In this document: one piece after another, positions 35,369 to 43,911 of the stretch | Layout of the letters: every line of letters begins with the position of its first letter | How positions within the stretch are numbered: the first letter of the stretch is position 1 | Assembly: GCA_017411835.1 (NCBI GenBank) | Contig: JAFQPG010000006.1 | Location: forward strand, 20,240 to 84,239 | DNA from: Ruminococcus sp. | GTDB taxonomy: Bacteria > Bacillota > Clostridia > Oscillospirales > Acutalibacteraceae | Length of the DNA: 64,000 nt | Reading direction: 5' to 3' | The notes under the pieces: generated by a model | What the model was told of the DNA's origin: nothing | What the model saw: the letters and a program-made list of their open reading frames with translations, nothing else | The model's database searches: none | Made by a program: the position numbers and the translations under genes

Positions 35369-35545
35369 CAAATCACCTCCAAGCTAAGCTTTATTAAATC
35401 ATAAACCCAAAAATAAAAATATCTTAGAAAGCTGTTTATGATTCAATGTTCTCTCAGGTTTCAAAAGGCTTGTGTCAACAAGGCTTTTGCTTAAACCGTG
35501 AGGTTATTAGGTTATTATACCATATAACTGTATTTATGCAAACAA
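35369..35545 (-). promoter_or_regulatory. Promoter and structured leader of the methyltransferase-rsmI-folC operon
   Basis: Minus strand TTGCAT, 16 bases, TATAAT near 35519. The ~140-nt leader then has AAAAGCCTTG...CAAGCCTTTT (near 35464-35490) and a longer-range AATCATAAA / TTTATGATT stem near 35397-35444. I cannot assign it to a known RNA family. Confidence 0.5.
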
Positions 35546-35573
35546 AAAAGCTCACGACAAACGCCGTGAGCTC
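35543..35573 (-). terminator. Ferredoxin terminator
   Basis: Stem AGCTCACG / CGTGAGCT (loop ACAAACGC or similar), followed on the minus strand by TTTTTTG. Confidence 0.85.
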
Positions 35574-35587
35574 TTCAGTTAAGTAAA

Positions 35588-35761
35588 TTAACCCTCAGAG
35601 ATAGCCTCAACAGGGCACTGACCTGCACAAGCACCGCAGTCAACACATGTGTCAGCGTCGATAGCAAACTTGCCGTCACATTCAGCGATAGCCTCGCAAG
35701 GGCACTGATCTGCACAAGCACCACAACCGATGCAAGTATCTTTATCAATTACATAAGCCAT
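35588..35761 (-). CDS. 2[4Fe-4S] ferredoxin
   Basis: A 57-residue clostridial-type electron carrier. Cys10, 13, 16 and 20 (CIGCGACADQC) and Cys39, 42, 45 and 49 (CVDCGACAGQC) form two CxxCxxCxxxC(P) motifs, each binding one cubane cluster. The halves are internally duplicated. Two further cysteines at 22 and 28 are unusual but not in cluster positions. AAGGAGG lies nine bases before the ATG. It is monocistronic, with a plausible promoter (TTGCTT, 16 bases, TACAAT) and its own terminator. Likely serves low-potential electron transfer in fermentation. Confidence 0.95.
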   Translation of the reverse strand: MAYVIDKDTCIGCGACADQCPCEAIAECDGKFAIDADTCVDCGACAGQCPVEAISEG

Positions 35762-35842
35762 TGGGAATTAACCTCCTTATTAAATGATACAAGTATATTG
35801 TAGCATACTTTGCAAAAAAAGCAATTATTTTGTCAAAAATTT

Positions 35843-36709
35843 TTACTCCAGATTTTTCAACTCGTCGAGCTCTTGCTTGTTTACTTTGATGTAGCCGTCT
35901 TTTACGAGCTTTACTTCTTTAACCTTGAAGGTTTGTGGAGCAGCCTCGTCAGGGGTATTGTCAAGCTTCACCTTTAAAGTTTGGGTGAGCAGGTTGTTCT
36001 CGACTACAAGTCCGCGACCAAGCGCAGTTTTGACGATAGCGCCGACCTTCGGGGTGCGTTTAAGCAGGTCGGTGTACGCTTCCTGCTCGTATTTTAAACA
36101 GCACATCAGTCGTCCGCAGGTACCTGAAATCTTAACAGGAGAGAGGGAGAGCCCCTGCTCCTTTGCCATCTTGATGGAAACAGGCTGGAACTCGCCTAAA
36201 AAGCTTGAACAGCAAAACGGCTTTCCGCAAACGCCGAGACCGCCGAGCATTTTTGCTTCATCTCTAACGCCAATCTGTCTTAATTCAATTCTTGTTCTGA
36301 AAACAGACGCGAGGTCTTTTACAAGAGCTCTGAAATCTACTCGACCGTCTGCTGTAAAGTAGAACATAATTTTTGAGTTATCAAATGTATATTCAACATC
36401 AACAAGCTTCATTTCAAGCTCGTGCTGTAAAACGAGTTTTTCGCAGGTTTTAAGCGCGTCTTTTTCTTTTTGCTTGTTTTCTTCTAAATGCTTTAAGTCT
36501 TCTTCAGTTGCTTTTCTGATGACCTTTTTAAGCGGAAAAACGATGTTTTCGTCACTTTCTTCGCGGTTTGACATAGCAACCTCGCCACACTCGACACCGC
36601 GAGCAGTCTCTACGATAACATATTCACCGCTGTTAAATTTTATATCAACAGGGTCAAAGTAATAAATCTTACCGACCTGTTTAAATCTGACTCCGATTAC
36701 CTGTGCCAT
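35843..36709 (-). CDS. ricT: PSP1/RicT family protein (YaaT homologue)
   Basis: A 288-residue cytosolic protein of the PSP1 family. In Bacillus subtilis, RicT (YaaT) works with RicA and RicF in an Fe-S complex affecting RNase Y maturation of mRNAs and, indirectly, sporulation and competence. The cysteine-rich core GGLGVCGKPFCCSSFLGEF and SGTCGRLMCCLKYEQ is present. The ATG at 36709 follows AGGAGGATTTC; the upstream in-frame ATG at 36769 lies inside holB and is rejected. Overlaps holB by 13 bp, the same neighbourhood as in Bacillus. Confidence 0.9.
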   Translation of the reverse strand: MAQVIGVRFKQVGKIYYFDPVDIKFNSGEYVIVETARGVECGEVAMSNREESDENIVFPLKKVIRKATEEDLKHLEENKQKEKDALKTCEKLVLQHELEMKLVDVEYTFDNSKIMFYFTADGRVDFRALVKDLASVFRTRIELRQIGVRDEAKMLGGLGVCGKPFCCSSFLGEFQPVSIKMAKEQGLSLSPVKISGTCGRLMCCLKYEQEAYTDLLKRTPKVGAIVKTALGRGLVVENNLLTQTLKVKLDNTPDEAAPQTFKVKEVKLVKDGYIKVNKQELDELKNLE

Positions 36710-37542
36710 GAAATCCTCCTGTATTCTCCGCATAGCCAAGTGCAAAGTAAAGCCATATTGACATTGCACTCAGCCTTTAAAATCGCCTTTGATGTAAGCT
36801 CGATTAAGCTGATAATTCTTGATTTAGTGAGTTTTTTTGCGATAGCCGATGCGATATTGCATTGAGCTGTTGCACCGACTGATTTATTAAGTCCGAGTCG
36901 CAGGTACTCTGATACAACCAAAAGCACCTCTTTGAACTTTAATCTTGAGTTAAGCTTAACGGTTGCGTAAAGAAGCGAAACCTCGTTCGGGCTTAAAATG
37001 CCATTTATAATCTCTTTTGCAAGCGCGTCTGTTTCTTCGTTTACGCTTACTTCGTTTTTAAGAGAGAACACCTGCACGCGCGACAAAATGGTAGGAAGCA
37101 TACGACTCGAGCTTTCTGCAGTCAGTATGAAAAGCGTGCTTTGAGGTGGTTCTTCAAGTATTTTTAAAAATGCATTCTGCACGATTGGGGACATACACTT
37201 GTCGACATCGTAAAGGATAAAAACTTTCGTGTCTGCTTCATTTGGGATAATGCTCGCATCTTTTATCAGCTCTCTGATTGCTTCAATGCTTATGATGTTT
37301 GTTTTTCCCGAAAGCTTTGGTGTGTAGATGTCGCTGTGTCCGTTAAGACTTGCTTTGATGCAGTTTTTACATTCGCCACAAGGGCGGTTGTCACTACTGC
37401 AAACAGCATAGCGCGACAAAAAGTCGGCTGCTTCTTTTCTGCTTTGTTCATTTGGGCCTTGAATAAGTACAGCGTGAGGCATACGGTGGGCATTAAGCGT
37501 GCCTAAAAACAGCTCTTTAATTTGTTCTTCAAAGATGTCCAC
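36697..37542 (-). CDS. holB: DNA polymerase III subunit delta'
   Basis: A 281-residue clamp-loader AAA+ subunit of the replicative polymerase. PHAVLIQGPNEQSRKEAADFL replaces a canonical Walker A, as expected for the non-hydrolysing delta'. The zinc module CSSDNRPCGECKNC lies at residues ~48-62, and LKILEEPPQSTLFIL with ILSRVQ is the sensor region. Somewhat short at the C-terminus compared with the ~330-residue forms. Coupled to ricT by overlap. tmk, often upstream, is not adjacent. Confidence 0.9.
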   Translation of the reverse strand: MDIFEEQIKELFLGTLNAHRMPHAVLIQGPNEQSRKEAADFLSRYAVCSSDNRPCGECKNCIKASLNGHSDIYTPKLSGKTNIISIEAIRELIKDASIIPNEADTKVFILYDVDKCMSPIVQNAFLKILEEPPQSTLFILTAESSSRMLPTILSRVQVFSLKNEVSVNEETDALAKEIINGILSPNEVSLLYATVKLNSRLKFKEVLLVVSEYLRLGLNKSVGATAQCNIASAIAKKLTKSRIISLIELTSKAILKAECNVNMALLCTWLCGEYRRISWHR

Positions 37543-37601
37543 CCTTATCCCTCCTTAAACCAGTAGCTAATTATATCATAAAATCAGCACAAAATCTACA
37601 G

Positions 37602-38069
37602 TTATTTTAATTTGACTATATTTGTCATTATGCCTTTGTCTGTGATGTCAATATACGCGTAAGACGCGTCGTAGCCGTTTAGTGAACCCGGATTTAAGAT
37701 GTACAGTCCGTCGTCGTATAAAGATACAGCGTTGTGGGTATGACCAAAAAGCACGATGTCGGCGTTTTCCTGCCTTGCTTTACAGCATAGATTATAAAGC
37801 GTCATTTTAGCGTTATATATATGACCATGTGTGATAAAAATCTTCTTGTTTTCTATCGTGATTGTTTCATCAAACGGTAGCATAGATGCAAAATCGCAGT
37901 TGCCCTTGACGGCATAAAAAGCTTTGTCATTATACAGCATTTTGATTTCGTCGAGCTCGCCCTTGCTGTCACCACAGTGGATGATGACTTGCGCTGATTT
38001 TTGCTGTTCTACAGCTTTTTTTAGATTGTATAAATTACCATGGGTATCAGAAACAACAAGTATTCTCAT
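37602..38069 (-). CDS. MJ0936/YfcE-type metallophosphodiesterase
   Basis: A 155-residue calcineurin-like phosphoesterase. RILVVSDTHGN, HCGDSKGELDE, VKGNCDF, FITHGHIYN and LFGHTHNA supply the two-metal ligands. YfcE-type proteins hydrolyse artificial phosphodiesters; the natural substrate is unsettled. The ATG at 38069 follows AGGAG; the earlier ATG at 38084 precedes the ribosome site. Divergent from the 38127 gene, with a 57-bp shared promoter region. Confidence 0.88.
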   Translation of the reverse strand: MRILVVSDTHGNLYNLKKAVEQQKSAQVIIHCGDSKGELDEIKMLYNDKAFYAVKGNCDFASMLPFDETITIENKKIFITHGHIYNAKMTLYNLCCKARQENADIVLFGHTHNAVSLYDDGLYILNPGSLNGYDASYAYIDITDKGIMTNIVKLK

Positions 38070-38126
38070 AAAAACTCCTGACATAATAGTAAGTATTCTG
38101 CATAGTATATTATCGAGGTGTTATAT

Positions 38127-38360
38127 ATGGCAAATAATGAGCAGATAAATTCGCTGATAAATCAGCTGTCGCAAAGATTAAACGCTGACAGCACGCAGGT
38201 AAGAGAAGCACTTGATCGTGGAAATCTTACAAAGTTGCTTTCCAATATGGACAAAAAGCAAGCCGATAAAATCAGCGCGATTTTGTCTGATGAGCAAGAG
38301 GCAAAAAAGGTGCTCGAGAGCCCTCAGGCTCAGGCGCTTATCAAAAAACTGATGGGCTGA
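38127..38360 (+). CDS. Small helical protein of unknown function
   Basis: A 77-residue soluble, probably all-helical protein rich in Gln, Lys and Leu (NEQINSLINQLSQRLN, SDEQEAKKVLESPQ). No family recognised. ATG at 38127 after GAGGTG. Only one base separates its stop from the next gene, and the three genes to 39043 form a compact operon. Length and amphipathic character resemble many small conserved proteins of spore-formers, but function is not inferable. Confidence 0.7.
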   Translation: MANNEQINSLINQLSQRLNADSTQVREALDRGNLTKLLSNMDKKQADKISAILSDEQEAKKVLESPQAQALIKKLMG

Positions 38361-38361
38361 A

Positions 38362-38742
38362 ATGGACGATTTAAGCCAAAAAATTAACGAGATTATGAGC
38401 GATCCCCAATCCCTTGCACAAATCAAAGGGCTTGGGGAGATGCTCGGCCTGAACAACGCCTCAAATCCCAGCGTACATATAAAAGAAGCCGTAGAGCCTA
38501 AAGTTGACAGCTCAAACAAAAACTTGCTTGCAGACTCAAACGCGTTGTCGCTTATTTCAAAATTTATGCCACTTTTATCAAGCATCAATAAAGAGGACGA
38601 CACAACCCGTCTGCTTTTAGCGTTACGCCCGTTTTTGTCTGATGAGCGCAGAAAAAAGCTCGACGAAGCGGGAAAGCTCATTAAAATAATGAAGCTTATT
38701 CCACTTGTGAAAGATTTTAATTTACTAGACTCTTTGTTTTAA
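38362..38742 (+). CDS. Uncharacterised helical protein
   Basis: A 126-residue soluble protein. The N-terminal LSQKINEIMSDPQSLAQIKGL resembles the previous gene's product in style, then a low-complexity linker, then a helical C-terminal half including TTRLLLALRPFLSDERRKKLD and KIMKLIPLVKDF. The ALRPFLSDERRKKLDEAIK type of motif recurs in unannotated clostridial proteins, but I cannot attach a function. It begins two bases after the upstream stop, so it is translationally coupled; 13 bp separate it from the next gene. Confidence 0.7.
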   Translation: MDDLSQKINEIMSDPQSLAQIKGLGEMLGLNNASNPSVHIKEAVEPKVDSSNKNLLADSNALSLISKFMPLLSSINKEDDTTRLLLALRPFLSDERRKKLDEAGKLIKIMKLIPLVKDFNLLDSLF

Positions 38743-38755
38743 CGGGAGATAGCTT

Positions 38756-39043
38756 ATGGCTGATACAATGCAAAATGAAGCAATGGAGCGCCTAAAGCAA
38801 ATGTATTCAAAAGCTCAGCCGTCTAATGCAAATGAGAATAAAGCACAAAGCTTTGAAAAATCTCAAAAAGCACAAAAGCCGGAGCCGATAGAGGAAAAAG
38901 AGCCGATTAATAAAAGCGAAAACCTGCTTGATATTTTTATGCGTGATAAGGAGAAAAGCCTTATCGTTTTGCTTATAGTGATATTACTAAGCGAGAAAGC
39001 TGATACCTCGCTGATACTCGCTTTGATGTATCTTTTCATCTAG
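38756..39043 (+). CDS. Small membrane-anchored protein of unknown function
   Basis: A 95-residue protein with a polar, Gln/Glu/Lys-rich N-terminal ~65 residues and a C-terminal hydrophobic hairpin (LIVLLIVILLSEKADTS then LILALMYLFI). This suggests a cytoplasmic tail with two short membrane segments. No signal peptide. Ends the three-gene operon; convergent with proA. Unknown family. Confidence 0.65.
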   Translation: MADTMQNEAMERLKQMYSKAQPSNANENKAQSFEKSQKAQKPEPIEEKEPINKSENLLDIFMRDKEKSLIVLLIVILLSEKADTSLILALMYLFI

Positions 39044-39073
39044 AATGGTAGTATATCTAAACTAGATTTTTAA

Positions 39074-40318
39074 TTATCTTATCTGTCCCTGACCTCTTAT
39101 TATAAACTTAGTGCTGACTAAGCTTTCAAGTCCCATCGGTCCGCGAGCGTGGAGCTTCTGGGTTGAGATACCGATTTCAGCGCCTAAGCCGAACTGACCG
39201 CCGTCAGTAAAGCGAGTTGACGCATTTACATAAACAGCCGAGGAGTCGATTTCGTTTAAAAAGCGCTCTGCGTTTTCATAATTTTGTGTAATGATAGTTT
39301 CGCTGTGACCGCTTGAAAAGCGCGCAATATGGTCGATAGCACAGTCTATAGAATCTACTACTTTTACCGCGAGAATATAGTCTAAAAACTCGGTTGCGTA
39401 GTCGCTCTCGGTTGCTTTTTTAATATCCTCGCCGAGTATAGCAACGGTCTTTTCGCATCCGCGTATTTCAACATTCTTTTCTTTTAGTTTAAGGTAAATC
39501 GCAGGCAACGCTTTGTCTGCGATTTTTTCGTGTATGAGCATAGTTTCAAGTGCATTGCAAACCGATACGCGAGAGGTCTTAGCGTTGAAGATAATATCAA
39601 CAGCCATATCAACGTCGGCACTTTCGTCTACATACGCGTGACAGTTGCCGACACCTGTTTCAATAACAGGAACTTTTGCGTTTTCAACCACCGCTTTAAT
39701 CAGTCCTGCACCGCCTCGTGGAATGAGTACGTCGAGGTAATCGGTAAGTCCCATAAGCTCTGTAGAGCTTTGGCGGGTGGTGTCTTCAACTAAATTGATG
39801 CAGTCTTTAGGTAAGCCCGCTTTATAGACTGCGTCGCGCATTATAGAAACGATAGCCTTGTTTGAATTGATAGCCTCTTTGCCACCGCGTAAAATAACGC
39901 AGTTGCCCGCCTTTAAGCATAGCGCTGCCGCGTCCGCAGTAACGTTAGGGCGGGACTCAAAAATAATGCCGATAACGCCTAAAGGAACGGTGACCTTATT
40001 GATTTCAAGTCCGTTTTCGAGCTTGTTGCCCGACAAAACTTTGCCCACAGGGTCAGGCATAGCGATGATTTCGTCTATACCCTGTGCGATGCCTTTTATT
40101 CTGTCAAAATCTAAACTTAGTCTGTCTATCATAGCATCGGACAAGCCGTTTGCTCTTCCGTTTTCTATGTCGATATTGTTTGCATCGATAATCATTTGTG
40201 CGTTATCAACAAGAGCAAGAGCGATGTTTTTTAACGCCTGATTTCTTTTATCTGATGCAGTCAAAAGCACGCGCGATGCTTTTTTTGCATTAATACCTAA
40301 TTCTTTTACGCTTAACAT
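39074..40318 (-). CDS. proA: Glutamate-5-semialdehyde dehydrogenase (gamma-glutamyl phosphate reductase)
   Basis: A 414-residue NADPH-dependent enzyme reducing gamma-glutamyl phosphate to the semialdehyde, the second step of proline synthesis. The family signature is near VPLGVIGIIFESRPNVTADAA; GNCHAYVDESADVDMA and the catalytic cysteine (SRVSVCNALETML) are clear. The ATG at 40318 follows AAAGGTG and lies four bases after the proB stop; the frame open to 40399 runs through proB and is rejected. Confidence 0.95.
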   Translation of the reverse strand: MLSVKELGINAKKASRVLLTASDKRNQALKNIALALVDNAQMIIDANNIDIENGRANGLSDAMIDRLSLDFDRIKGIAQGIDEIIAMPDPVGKVLSGNKLENGLEINKVTVPLGVIGIIFESRPNVTADAAALCLKAGNCVILRGGKEAINSNKAIVSIMRDAVYKAGLPKDCINLVEDTTRQSSTELMGLTDYLDVLIPRGGAGLIKAVVENAKVPVIETGVGNCHAYVDESADVDMAVDIIFNAKTSRVSVCNALETMLIHEKIADKALPAIYLKLKEKNVEIRGCEKTVAILGEDIKKATESDYATEFLDYILAVKVVDSIDCAIDHIARFSSGHSETIITQNYENAERFLNEIDSSAVYVNASTRFTDGGQFGLGAEIGISTQKLHARGPMGLESLVSTKFIIRGQGQIR

Positions 40319-40322
40319 ATAA

Positions 40323-41111
40323 TCACCTTTGTCCTTTAAAAAGTGTGCCGACCTGTTTTTTGTCTTCAAAAACATCGTACAAAATTTCAGGGTTGTCACC
40401 GTTTACAACAACACAGTCGATGCCCGATTGCATCACGTGCTTTGCGGCAGAAAGCTTTGTTGCCATACCGCCTGTGCCTCTGTTAGACCCCGAGCCGTGT
40501 GCCATCTGCATAATCTCGTCGGTTATGTTTTCAACGACGTCGATGTGCACCGCATTTTTATTTGTTCTTGGGTTGTCGGTGTATAAGCCGTCTATGTCGG
40601 TAAGGATAATGAGGGTGTCAGCTTCAATCAGTTTTGCAACAATAGCGGAGAGCATATCGTTGTCGCCGAAGTTGTTGCCCTCTAATTCGTCGATAGCAAC
40701 CGTATCGTTTTCGTTGACGATAGGAATAATGCCCATTGATAGCAGGGTGTTGAAGGTGTTGATTACGTTTTCCTTTTGGTGGTCAGAATCAACCGAGTAT
40801 TTTGTAAGAAGTACCTGTGCAACGGTGTTGTTGTACTCGGAAAAAATCTTGTCGTACATAAACATCAGTTCGCATTGTCCAACCGCCGCAAGCGCCTGCT
40901 TTTCTCTTGTTGAGCTTGGACGCTGTGATAGTCCGAGCTTACCAACGCCGACGCCGATAGCGCCCGATGACACAAGCACGACATCGTGTCCGAAGTTTCT
41001 TAAATCGGACAGCACCTTACACAGCTTGTCAACACGTCTTAGATTTATTTTTCCGTTTTCGTATGTAAGGGTGGAGGTGCCTACCTTTACAACAATTCTT
41101 TTTTTATCCAT
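40323..41111 (-). CDS. proB: Glutamate 5-kinase, PUA-less
   Basis: A 262-residue amino-acid-kinase-family enzyme that phosphorylates glutamate, the first and feedback-controlled step of proline synthesis. VVKVGTSTLT, VLVSSGAIGVGVGKL, IPIVNENDTVA, LTDIDGLYTDNP and GTGGMATKLSAAK mark the kinase. It stops before the C-terminal PUA domain of the longer E. coli type, as in many Firmicutes. Paired with proA in an operon; proC is not here. Upstream TATAAT (41168-41163 on the minus strand) with a weak -35. Confidence 0.95.
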   Translation of the reverse strand: MDKKRIVVKVGTSTLTYENGKINLRRVDKLCKVLSDLRNFGHDVVLVSSGAIGVGVGKLGLSQRPSSTREKQALAAVGQCELMFMYDKIFSEYNNTVAQVLLTKYSVDSDHQKENVINTFNTLLSMGIIPIVNENDTVAIDELEGNNFGDNDMLSAIVAKLIEADTLIILTDIDGLYTDNPRTNKNAVHIDVVENITDEIMQMAHGSGSNRGTGGMATKLSAAKHVMQSGIDCVVVNGDNPEILYDVFEDKKQVGTLFKGQR

Positions 41112-41228
41112 AAATAACCTCTTTTTTTGTTATTCTTCAAAGCTAAAAATTCTCCAATTACCATTATACTATATATTTGTCAAAAATAAAAGTATAAAAT
41201 AATCTTCTTTTTATAGATATGCTGAATA

Positions 41229-41257
41229 TTTACAAATAGATTAACTTAGGCTATACT
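41229..41257 (+). promoter_or_regulatory. hflX promoter
   Basis: TTTACA (41229-41234), 17 bases, TATACT (41252-41257), 29 bp ahead of the start codon. Confidence 0.65.
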
Positions 41258-41285
41258 AAGCACATAAAACATTTTGGAGAAAACT

Positions 41286-42533
41286 ATGGAAAATACATTG
41301 GAAGTAAAACCTGTAAGAGCACTTTTAGTCAGCGTTGATACAGGCGATTATGATGCACAGTCGTCGCTGTGCGAACTTTTTGAGCTTGCAAAAAGTGCGG
41401 GTGCAGACCCGATACTTTCTATCGAGCAAAAGCTAAGCCATTTAGAAAGTGCGACTTGTGTCGGCAGCGGAAAGCTTCAAGAAATTGCCGACGCGTGCAA
41501 ATTCAACGAAATAGATTTGCTTATTTTCGATTTAGAGCTTTCACCGGTGCAGATTCGAAATATCGAAGCGCAAACTGATACCCGTACAATCGACCGTACG
41601 ATGCTGATTTTAGACATCTTTGCACAGCGCGCCAAGTCAAAAGAGGGTAAACTTCAAGTAGAGCTTGCACAGCTTAAATATATGATGCCTAGACTTACGG
41701 GTAAGGGTATCGAAATGTCGCGACTTGGTGGTGGTATCGGTACTCGTGGTCCCGGTGAAACAAAGCTTGAGACCGACAAACGACATATCCGCAGACGAAT
41801 GGAAACATTAAAAGAGCAGTTAAAAGATGTTGAGCAACACCGACTCCAGCTTAGAAAACGCAGGAAGAAGGATAACGTCATTACGGTTGCGATTGTTGGC
41901 TATACCAATGCAGGCAAATCGACGCTTATGAACTTTTTGACTCAGGCGGGAGTACTCGCTCAGGACAAGCTTTTTGCGACTCTTGACCCGACCTCACGAG
42001 CTTTAAAACTGCCAAACGGAGTGTCTGTTATGCTCATTGATACGGTAGGACTTGTCAGGCGCTTACCGCACCATCTGGTGCAAGCGTTTAAGTCAACCTT
42101 AGAGGAAGCGGCACTTGCGGATATTATCCTCAACGTATGTGATGCAAGCTCAGAGGAGTCTGCTTTGCATCTTGAGGTTACTGCAGATTTGCTTTGTAGC
42201 TTGGGATGTGTTGATACCCCGATTATCCCTGTGCTTAATAAATGCGATTTGCTAGAAGACGGTGCAGACGATTTTCGTATCAGCAACGCTGTTCGTATAA
42301 GTGCTAAAAACGGCACGGGAATTGATGACCTGCTAAAAGCGGTTGAAGACAACCTCCCTCTTAGAGTAAAAGCGGTCAAGCTTTTATTCCCGTTTGATAA
42401 AGGCGGGGTGCTTGCTTCAATTCGCAACACCTGTACCATAAACTACGAAGAATATACTGCAGATGGCATAGAGGTCGAGGCGGTAATCGACGAAAAAACC
42501 TACGGTAGACTAAGAGAATTTGTAATTGAATAA
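41286..42533 (+). CDS. hflX: Ribosome-associated GTPase HflX
   Basis: A 415-residue GTPase that splits stalled 70S ribosomes during stress. The N-terminal domain is followed by the glycine-rich linker GKGIEMSRLGGGIGTRGPGE, a coiled-coil segment (LEQLKDVEQHRLQLRKRRK-type), then the G domain with GYTNAGKS (205-212), DTVGLVRRLP and NKCD. I start at the ATG (41286) after GGAGAAAACT; a TTG four codons earlier is the only alternative. A strong terminator follows. Confidence 0.93.
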   Translation: MENTLEVKPVRALLVSVDTGDYDAQSSLCELFELAKSAGADPILSIEQKLSHLESATCVGSGKLQEIADACKFNEIDLLIFDLELSPVQIRNIEAQTDTRTIDRTMLILDIFAQRAKSKEGKLQVELAQLKYMMPRLTGKGIEMSRLGGGIGTRGPGETKLETDKRHIRRRMETLKEQLKDVEQHRLQLRKRRKKDNVITVAIVGYTNAGKSTLMNFLTQAGVLAQDKLFATLDPTSRALKLPNGVSVMLIDTVGLVRRLPHHLVQAFKSTLEEAALADIILNVCDASSEESALHLEVTADLLCSLGCVDTPIIPVLNKCDLLEDGADDFRISNAVRISAKNGTGIDDLLKAVEDNLPLRVKAVKLLFPFDKGGVLASIRNTCTINYEEYTADGIEVEAVIDEKTYGRLREFVIE

Positions 42534-42543
42534 GCTTTGAAAA

Positions 42544-42580
42544 AGGGCGGTGTGCAGATTTGCGCACCGCCTTGATATTT
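42544..42580 (+). terminator. hflX terminator
   Basis: Stem GGGCGGTGTGC / GCGCACCGCCT followed by TGATATTTTTG. Confidence 0.85.
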
Positions 42581-42636
42581 TTGCTTTGTTATGCTAATAT
42601 ATATAGTGTGTAAATATGTGAAAACAGGCGGTTTAT

Positions 42637-42822
42637 ATGGATGTAAGAGTTTCTGACAAGTTAATAATGAAAAAGCCACATCCTTGCGGTTGCAACGAGT
42701 TTTTGGTTACGCGCATCGGTATGGACTTTAAAATCAGATGTCTTAAATGCTCCCACGAGGTTATGCTGCCTAGAAAAACTGTAGAAAAAAGCATCAAGCG
42801 TATAGTGCGCGAGGATGATTGA
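42637..42822 (+). CDS. DUF951 family zinc-ribbon-like protein
   Basis: A 61-residue protein of the Firmicutes DUF951 family (YyaB/YchF-neighbour type). Cys17, Cys19, Cys35 and Cys38 (CGCNEF ... CLKCSHEV) look like a zinc site, and the C-terminus is basic. The function is unknown; a nucleic-acid-binding role is plausible from the fold type. It precedes prfA with a 9-bp gap and is probably cotranscribed with prfA, the Sua5-type gene and coaE. Confidence 0.85.
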   Translation: MDVRVSDKLIMKKPHPCGCNEFLVTRIGMDFKIRCLKCSHEVMLPRKTVEKSIKRIVREDD

Positions 42823-42830
42823 GGATAAAT

Positions 42831-43907
42831 ATGTTTGATAAGTTAGAAATTTTTGATAAAAGATTTGAAGAGCTTTCTAAAAGGCTGTACGAGCCTGACG
42901 TTGCGGCTGACCCTAATCAGTTTCGAAATGTCAACAAGGAGCTCTCCGGTATTACCCCGATTGTTGAAAAATACCGCGAGTATAAAGCGACTAAGCAGGC
43001 GATAGAGGACGCACTTTCTTTGCTTGAAGACAGCTCTGCTGACGACGAACTAAAAGAGCTTGCGCAACTTGAGCTTACCGAAAATAAAGAAAAAATCGGC
43101 ACTATCGAGGAGGAGCTGAAAATCTTACTCTTGCCGAAAGACCCTAACGATGAGCGCAACGTTATTGTAGAAATCAGGGGCGGTACAGGCGGCGAGGAGT
43201 CCTCGCTTTTTGCAAGCGACCTTTTTCGAATGTATGCGATGTACGCTGAGAAAAAAGGCTTTTCGGTAGAGATACTAAACGCAAACGAAACCGAGCTCGG
43301 CGGATATAAGGAAATCTCCTTTATGGTTAACGGCGACGGTGCATACTCACGCTTTAAATTTGAGTCGGGTACACATCGAGTTCAGCGTGTCCCTCAAACA
43401 GAAAGCGGTGGCAGAATACACACCTCTGCAGCGACTGTTGCGGTACTGCCTGAAGCAGACGACGTTGAAATCGACATTAATCCTGCTGATTTGCAGATTG
43501 ACACCTTCCGCTCTTCGGGCGCGGGAGGTCAGCATATTAATAAAACAAGCTCCGCTATCAGAGTGACTCACATCCCTTCAGGTATGGTGGTAGAATGTCA
43601 GGACGAGCGAAGCCAGTATAAAAATAAAGACAAAGCATTAAAGGTGCTTAAAAGCCGACTTTTAAAGGTCGAGCAGGATAAACAGCACCAAGAGATTGCA
43701 CAAGACAGAAAGTCGCAGGTAGGCTCCGGCGACCGCTCTGAAAAAATCCGCACCTATAATTTCCCGCAAAGCCGTCTTACCGACCACAGAATCGGGCTTA
43801 CTCTTTATAAGCTTGACGACATTTTAAACGGCAATCTCGACGAGGTTATTGACGCTCTCATTACTGCTCAACGAGCAGAACAACTAAAAGAAAGTATGGG
43901 AAACTAA
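42831..43907 (+). CDS. prfA: Peptide chain release factor 1
   Basis: A 358-residue factor that terminates translation at UAA and UAG. The catalytic Gly-Gly-Gln is at 232-234 ([15 protein letters not shown]), with the glutamine that PrmC methylates. The codon-recognition domain lies before it. ATG at 42831 after GAGGATAAAT; an upstream TTG at 42819 is less likely. prmC, often next to prfA, is missing here. Confidence 0.96.
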   Translation: MFDKLEIFDKRFEELSKRLYEPDVAADPNQFRNVNKELSGITPIVEKYREYKATKQAIEDALSLLEDSSADDELKELAQLELTENKEKIGTIEEELKILLLPKDPNDERNVIVEIRGGTGGEESSLFASDLFRMYAMYAEKKGFSVEILNANETELGGYKEISFMVNGDGAYSRFKFESGTHRVQRVPQTESGGRIHTSAATVAVLPEADDVEIDINPADLQIDTFRSSGAGGQHINKTSSAIRVTHIPSGMVVECQDERSQYKNKDKALKVLKSRLLKVEQDKQHQEIAQDRKSQVGSGDRSEKIRTYNFPQSRLTDHRIGLTLYKLDDILNGNLDEVIDALITAQRAEQLKESMGN

Positions 43908-43911
43908 GATT

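Noticed and set aside
40345-41202. Long plus-strand frame (285 codons) opposite proB
   Set aside because: Antisense shadow of a well-conserved kinase gene; translation has no family features and no ribosome site.
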